From: Prado023 sp963798745
GTDB taxonomy: Bacteria > Actinomycetota > Actinomycetes > S36-B12 > CAIYMF01
Direction: 5' to 3'
Length of the DNA stretch: 64,000 nt
Assembly (NCBI GenBank): GCA_963798745.1
Contig: CAWCUF010000001.1
Location: forward strand, 372,001-436,000
Positions 60,945 through 64,000 of the stretch are shown one piece after another. The notes under the pieces were generated by a model, which ran no database searches, was not told where the DNA came from, and was given only the letters and a program-made list of their open reading frames with translations. The position numbers and the translations under genes were made by a program. Position 1 is the first letter of the stretch, and each line of letters begins with the position of its first letter.

Positions 60945-62369
60945 TCAACGGGTAGCGGCCGAAGTACGGATGCGTGCTGTGAGGTCCATGACGGAGTTGT
61001 ACAGCGAGCGTCGCTCGGCCATGAGTTGGCGGATCTTGCGGTCGGCGTGCATCACCGTGGTGTGGTCGCGGCCGCCGAACAGCTCACCGATCTTGGGCAG
61101 GGACAGGTCGGTCAGCTCGCGACACAGGTACATGGCCACCTGGCGCGCGGTGACCAGGGTCCGAGAGCGGGATGGGCCGGTCAGGTCGTCGATGCTGACC
61201 GAGTAGAACTTGGCAGTCTCGAGCATGATCGCGGGGGCGGTGATCTCCGGGCCCGCCTCGTTGGGGATGACGTTGCGCAGGACCTCCTCGGCCAGGCCGA
61301 GGTCCACGGTGCGCTTGCTCAGGCTGGCGAAGGCGGTCACGCGGATCAGTGCGCCCTCCAGCTCGCGGATGTTTCGTGAGATCTTGCTGGCGATGTACTC
61401 GAGCACGTCGGCCGGGACGGTGATCTGCTCCTGGTCGGTCTTGCGCCGCAGGATGGCGATCCGGGTCTCGAGGTCCGGGGGTTGCACGTCGGTGGTCAGA
61501 CCCCACCCGAACCTCGTGCGCATCCGGTCCTCGAAGTCCTTGAGCCGGTTCGGGGCGATGTCGGAGGTGATCACGATCTGCTTGTTGGCGTTGTGCAGCG
61601 TGTTGAAGGTGTGGAAGAACTCCTCCTGGGTCTGCACCTTGCCCGACAGGAACTGGATGTCGTCGACGAGTAGGACGTCGACGTCGCGGTACCTGCGCTG
61701 GAACTGCAGGGCTGCGTCGTCGCGGATCGAGTTGATGAACTCGTTGGTGAACTCCTCGCTGGACACATAGCGCACCTGGGTGCCCGAGTAGAGCATCTGC
61801 GTGTAGTGCCCGATCGCGTGGAGCAGGTGAGTCTTGCCCAGCCCGGAGTCCCCATAGATCACCAGGGGGTTGTAGCTGCGTGCCGGCTGCTCGGACACCG
61901 CCACGGCGGCGGCGTGGGCGAACCGGTTGCTGGCACCGGCCACGAAGGTGTCGAACGTGTAGCGCGGGTTCAGCCGGGCCGACTCCTTGGGCCTGACCGC
62001 CGGGCCGCGGGCAGGTGCCCGCACGACGGGGGTGGGACTGGTGGAGTCCGTCGGCCGTTTGGCATAGGTCGAGTCGGCCCAGATATCGGCCAGGTCATCG
62101 TCGACGTCCAGGGACGGGTCCACGGTCACCGCAAGGTTGATGTTCCTGCCCAGCAGGGCGGACAGGGACCCCTCGATCGGCGGGCGCAGATGAGACTGGA
62201 GCACATCCTTGGCGAACTGGTTCGGTGCGGACAGCACCGCGACGCTGCCGTAGATGCTGACCAGGCGGCTGAGTTGCAGGAAGGCCCGATGCGACCGGCT
62301 GAGCGTGCTCGCGTCCAACGAGGTGATCGTCGTGCTCCAGATCTGTGCCGGATCAGTGGTGTCGTCCAC
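60945..62369 (-). CDS. dnaA: Chromosomal replication initiator DnaA
   Basis: Initiator ATPase, 474 aa. Domain I is at the N-terminus; after a linker the AAA+ domain starts NPRYTFDTFVAGASNRFAHAAA, with Walker A YGDSGLGKTHLLHAIG and Walker B VLLVDDIQFLSGK. Domain IV has the DNA-binding signature FGGRDHTTVMHADRKI. I place the start at GTG 62369 because GAGAGGG is spaced properly; GTG 62375 is immediately next to it and less likely. It is divergent from rpmH. Confidence 0.97.
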   Translation of the reverse strand: MDDTTDPAQIWSTTITSLDASTLSRSHRAFLQLSRLVSIYGSVAVLSAPNQFAKDVLQSHLRPPIEGSLSALLGRNINLAVTVDPSLDVDDDLADIWADSTYAKRPTDSTSPTPVVRAPARGPAVRPKESARLNPRYTFDTFVAGASNRFAHAAAVAVSEQPARSYNPLVIYGDSGLGKTHLLHAIGHYTQMLYSGTQVRYVSSEEFTNEFINSIRDDAALQFQRRYRDVDVLLVDDIQFLSGKVQTQEEFFHTFNTLHNANKQIVITSDIAPNRLKDFEDRMRTRFGWGLTTDVQPPDLETRIAILRRKTDQEQITVPADVLEYIASKISRNIRELEGALIRVTAFASLSKRTVDLGLAEEVLRNVIPNEAGPEITAPAIMLETAKFYSVSIDDLTGPSRSRTLVTARQVAMYLCRELTDLSLPKIGELFGGRDHTTVMHADRKIRQLMAERRSLYNSVMDLTARIRTSAATR

Positions 62370-62435
62370 GCTCACCCTCTCGTCGTCGTGCTGGGTATCC
62401 CGGCAACAGCGTCCCGGGGACCGGGCAACCCGTGA

Positions 62436-62477
62436 AACCTAGTTCGGCGGGGCTGTCGAGGACAAGAGTTTTCCACA
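62436..62477 (-). promoter_or_regulatory. dnaA promoter with upstream DnaA-box-like site
   Basis: On the minus strand TTGTCC (62465-62460) and TAGGTT (62441-62436) are 18 bp apart, a good -35/-10 pair. TTTTCCACA (62469-62477), one mismatch from the DnaA box, abuts the -35, which suggests autoregulation. Confidence 0.5.
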
Positions 62478-62613
62478 GGTTCGGTGACCCGGATCACGCC
62501 GGAGGGGTCCGCACCGGCCAACCCTCGGCAGGAATCCAACCTCGCGCGGACCGCCGTGGGACCGAGGGGGCAGGTGCGCGAGGTCCTGCACCAGCTTCGG
62601 GGCGGGCGCGCGT

Positions 62614-62643
62614 TTGACCCCCTGTGAGGGGGTTGCGTACCTT
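62614..62643 (+). promoter_or_regulatory. rpmH promoter
   Basis: TTGACC (62614-62619) and TACCTT (62638-62643) have an 18-bp spacer, the best consensus-like promoter in the window. The spacer carries a CCCCCTGTGAGGGGG dyad. The leader to rpmH would be about 77 nt. Confidence 0.6.
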
Positions 62644-62726
62644 AGTACCCGGGAAGAAGTCCGTCCGGCCACTGCTGCCCGGTGCCTCTTCGAATCGAAC
62701 CACCCCAGCCTTGAGGATGAGACGCC

Positions 62727-62861
62727 ATGAAGCGCACGTTCCAGCCGAACAATCGTCGGCGTGCCCGCACGCACGGATTCCGCACCCGGATGAGCACCCG
62801 CGCCGGTCGCTCCGTGCTCGCCGCTCGTCGCGGCAAGGGCCGCACCCGGCTGTCGGCGTAG
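62727..62861 (+). CDS. rpmH: 50S ribosomal protein L34
   Basis: A 44-residue, very basic ribosomal protein. It begins MKRTFQPNNRRRARTHGFRT and ends GKGRTRLSA, the universal L34 pattern. It is the first gene of the rpmH-rnpA-yidD-yidC operon that diverges from dnaA in most bacteria. GAGGATGAGA precedes the ATG. Confidence 0.98.
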   Translation: MKRTFQPNNRRRARTHGFRTRMSTRAGRSVLAARRGKGRTRLSA

Positions 62862-62877
62862 TCCGGCCGAGCCGTTC

Positions 62878-63255
62878 GTGCTGCCCGGTCCGCGCAGGAT
62901 CCGGCGCGCTTCGGAGTACCGCCTCGTGCTGCGCGCAGGCAGTCGGGCCGTGACCGGCACCGTTGTCGTGCACGCGCTGGCCACGGAGCGCAGTCAGCCA
63001 TCCCGGGCCGGGTTCGTCGTTGGCCGCAGCGTGGGCGGCTCCGTCGTCCGGCATCGGGTGACCCGCCGACTGCGCCACCTGATGGCGACTCGGCTCATTG
63101 TGCTGCCCGCAGGCACCGACCTGGTGCTGCGGGCCCAGCCCCCCGCAGCCCTCGCCTCACGCGCGCAACTGGCCCGAGACGTGGACTCGGGGTTGCGCCG
63201 GGCTCTCTCGAGGCTGCCCCAGCGACCGGGGACAACCGCTGCGGTGTCCTCATGA
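62878..63255 (+). CDS. rnpA: Ribonuclease P protein component
   Basis: Protein subunit of RNase P, which matures tRNA 5' ends, 125 aa. The RNR signature is RAGFVVGRSVGGSVVRHRVTRRL (only part quoted: SVVRHRVTRRL), preceded by the FxxV-like start RRIRRASEYRLVLR. It starts at a GTG 17 bp after rpmH. The stop overlaps the yidD ATG (ATGA). Confidence 0.94.
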   Translation: MLPGPRRIRRASEYRLVLRAGSRAVTGTVVVHALATERSQPSRAGFVVGRSVGGSVVRHRVTRRLRHLMATRLIVLPAGTDLVLRAQPPAALASRAQLARDVDSGLRRALSRLPQRPGTTAAVSS

Positions 63256-63587
63256 CAGTCCTCAGGCGGATGGGTCACGCAGCACACAGGCTGTGGGACA
63301 TGACTCTGGGACGACTGCTGTCCGTGCTTCTCGTGGGCGGAATCCTTGGCTACCAGAGATTCTTGTCCCCCCTGCGCGGGCCGACGTGTCGGTACTACCC
63401 CTCATGTTCGGCTTATGCTCTGGGGGCGGTGCGCACCCATGGGCCGATCAAGGGGTTCCTGTTGTCGGTCGGTCGGTTGGCGCGCTGCAATCCCTGGTCG
63501 CCGGGTGGCATCGATCACGTCCCGGACAAGGGATCCTGGCATGGCGGCAAGGACGTCCATGTCACTGCTGAGCGAGTAGGGAGCTAG
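63252..63587 (+). CDS. yidD: Membrane protein insertion efficiency factor YidD
   Basis: A 111-residue peripheral membrane protein that helps YidC-dependent insertion. The DUF37 signature is YQRFLSPLRGPTCRYYPSCSAYAL, with Cys residues at Thr-Cys-Arg and Ser-Cys-Ser, and ending RCNPWSPGGIDHVP. An amphipathic, basic N-terminus precedes it. Its ATG overlaps the rnpA stop, and it lies 3 bp before yidC. Confidence 0.96.
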   Translation: MTVLRRMGHAAHRLWDMTLGRLLSVLLVGGILGYQRFLSPLRGPTCRYYPSCSAYALGAVRTHGPIKGFLLSVGRLARCNPWSPGGIDHVPDKGSWHGGKDVHVTAERVGS

Positions 63588-63590
63588 TTC

Positions 63591-64000
63591 GTGTTCCTCT
63601 GGGAATGGCTGCTCGACGCAGTCTCATGGTTGTTGGTCACGTGGCACCAGGTACTGAGCCTCGTGCTGGACCCGAACAGTGGCGTCACGTGGGCACTGTC
63701 CATCGTGGGTCTGGTCGTGGTCATCCGGATCCTGCTGATCCCACTGTTCGTCAAGCAGATCAGGGCCCAGCGCGGGATGCAGGAGATCCAGCCGCAGCTC
63801 AAGGCGATCCAGGCCAAGTACGCCGGGGACAAGGAACGTCAGTCCCAGGAGATGATGAAGCTCTACAAGGACACGGGCACCAACCCGCTGGCCTCCTGCC
63901 TGCCGATCCTGCTGCAGGCACCGATCTTCTTCGCCCTGTTCCGCGTGCTCAGGTACGGAGTCGCGCAGCGAGACACCGATCGGCGTATTCGCCTGGGAGC
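63591..64000 (+). CDS. yidC: Membrane protein insertase YidC, N-terminal part, probable frameshift
   Basis: Oxa1/YidC-type insertase, cut by the right edge. From GTG 63591 the protein reads FLWEWLLDAVSWLLVTWH, then WALSIVGLVVVIRILLIPLF (first core helix), QEIQPQLKAIQAKYAGDKE (cytoplasmic loop) and SCLPILLQAPIFFALFRVL. After about 63947 the frame gives RYGVAQRDTDRRIRLG, unlike the family. The other frame gives SGTESRSETPIGVFAWE, the expected type of continuation. A small insertion or deletion between about 63945 and 63980 is therefore likely. Confidence 0.85.
   Translation, partial: MFLWEWLLDAVSWLLVTWHQVLSLVLDPNSGVTWALSIVGLVVVIRILLIPLFVKQIRAQRGMQEIQPQLKAIQAKYAGDKERQSQEMMKLYKDTGTNPLASCLPILLQAPIFFALFRVLRYGVAQRDTDRRIRLG

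Larger units (their letters stand above)
62370..62726. other. Divergent control region between dnaA and rpmH
   Basis: 357 bp with no gene. It holds the dnaA promoter (62436-62465), a DnaA-box-like site (62469-62477) and the rpmH promoter (62614-62643). Between them no further element was recognised. Confidence 0.6.

Overview
The window is chromosomal DNA from a high-G+C actinobacterium (Actinomycetota) and covers the origin of replication and the regions beside it. The evidence is codon use dominated by G/C third positions, frequent GTG starts, and families largely confined to the phylum: CrgA, DUF3566, DUF4244 Flp, MarP, class E sortase, DLW-39, an RsiG-like protein and DciA/DUF721. Many blocks keep the gene order known from mycobacteria (topA, helicase, tad cluster, marP-nth-crp, ridA, arsA pair, ponA2; then pabA-DUF881, crgA, ppiA, gyrA-gyrB, recF-dnaN-dnaA-rpmH-rnpA-yidD-yidC). 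I could not assign a genus.

Layout. 1-7.0 kb: holB, tmk, topA and a K+-independent type proton pyrophosphatase on the minus strand. 7.2-10.6 kb: an anti-sigma/STAS pair divergent from a DUF1998 helicase. 10.6-15.6 kb: a tightly overlapping Tad/Flp pilus operon. 16-23.5 kb: a degenerate Fic-like protein, NhaA, a holin-family membrane protein, an epoxide-hydrolase-like protein lacking its nucleophile, MarP protease, a NUDIX enzyme, Nth, an RsiG-like c-di-GMP-motif protein and Crp. 23.5-26.2 kb: a polar amino-acid ABC transporter. 26.4-35.8 kb: DUF4177, RidA, NUDIX, metallo-beta-lactamase, two ArsA-type ATPases, PonA2 and hydrolases. 35.9-43.1 kb: tRNA-Pro, asd-lysC, DUF5063-recR-dnaX, ferritin and tRNA-Ser. 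43.2-47.1 kb: a TrmH-type methyltransferase, pyrE, a short-chain dehydrogenase and an aminotransferase. 47.1-52.7 kb: pabA, DUF881, sortase, crgA, rhomboid, ppiA, tRNA-Ala, DLW-39, tRNA-Ile and DUF3566. 52.8-64 kb: gyrA, gyrB, dciA, recF, dnaN, oriC, dnaA, rpmH, rnpA, yidD and yidC (cut by the window end).

How the genes work together. The right third is the replication initiation block: DnaA, the beta clamp, RecF, DciA and gyrase, with the ribosome/secretion set rpmH-rnpA-yidD-yidC diverging from dnaA. dnaX and recR lie 20 kb away. The tad operon encodes a pilus ATPase, platform proteins and pilins but no prepilin peptidase here. asd and lysC supply the aspartate pathway; pabA supplies folate precursors.

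Most notable observations. asd has a one-base frameshift, and yidC seems to lose frame just before the window end; in two essential genes this points first to sequence error. Five perfect TTGTCCACA DnaA boxes occur, and only one of them is in the dnaA-dnaN gap. GyrA carries Leu at the position equivalent to E. coli Ser83. Many genes have a TANNNT-like hexamer 6-8 nt before the start codon, suggesting leaderless transcripts, including a divergent pair with starts 30 bp apart. No convincing wholly new multi-gene system was seen. The best candidate for follow-up is the adjacency of the RsiG-like protein (c-di-GMP motif, second copy altered) with Crp (cAMP).
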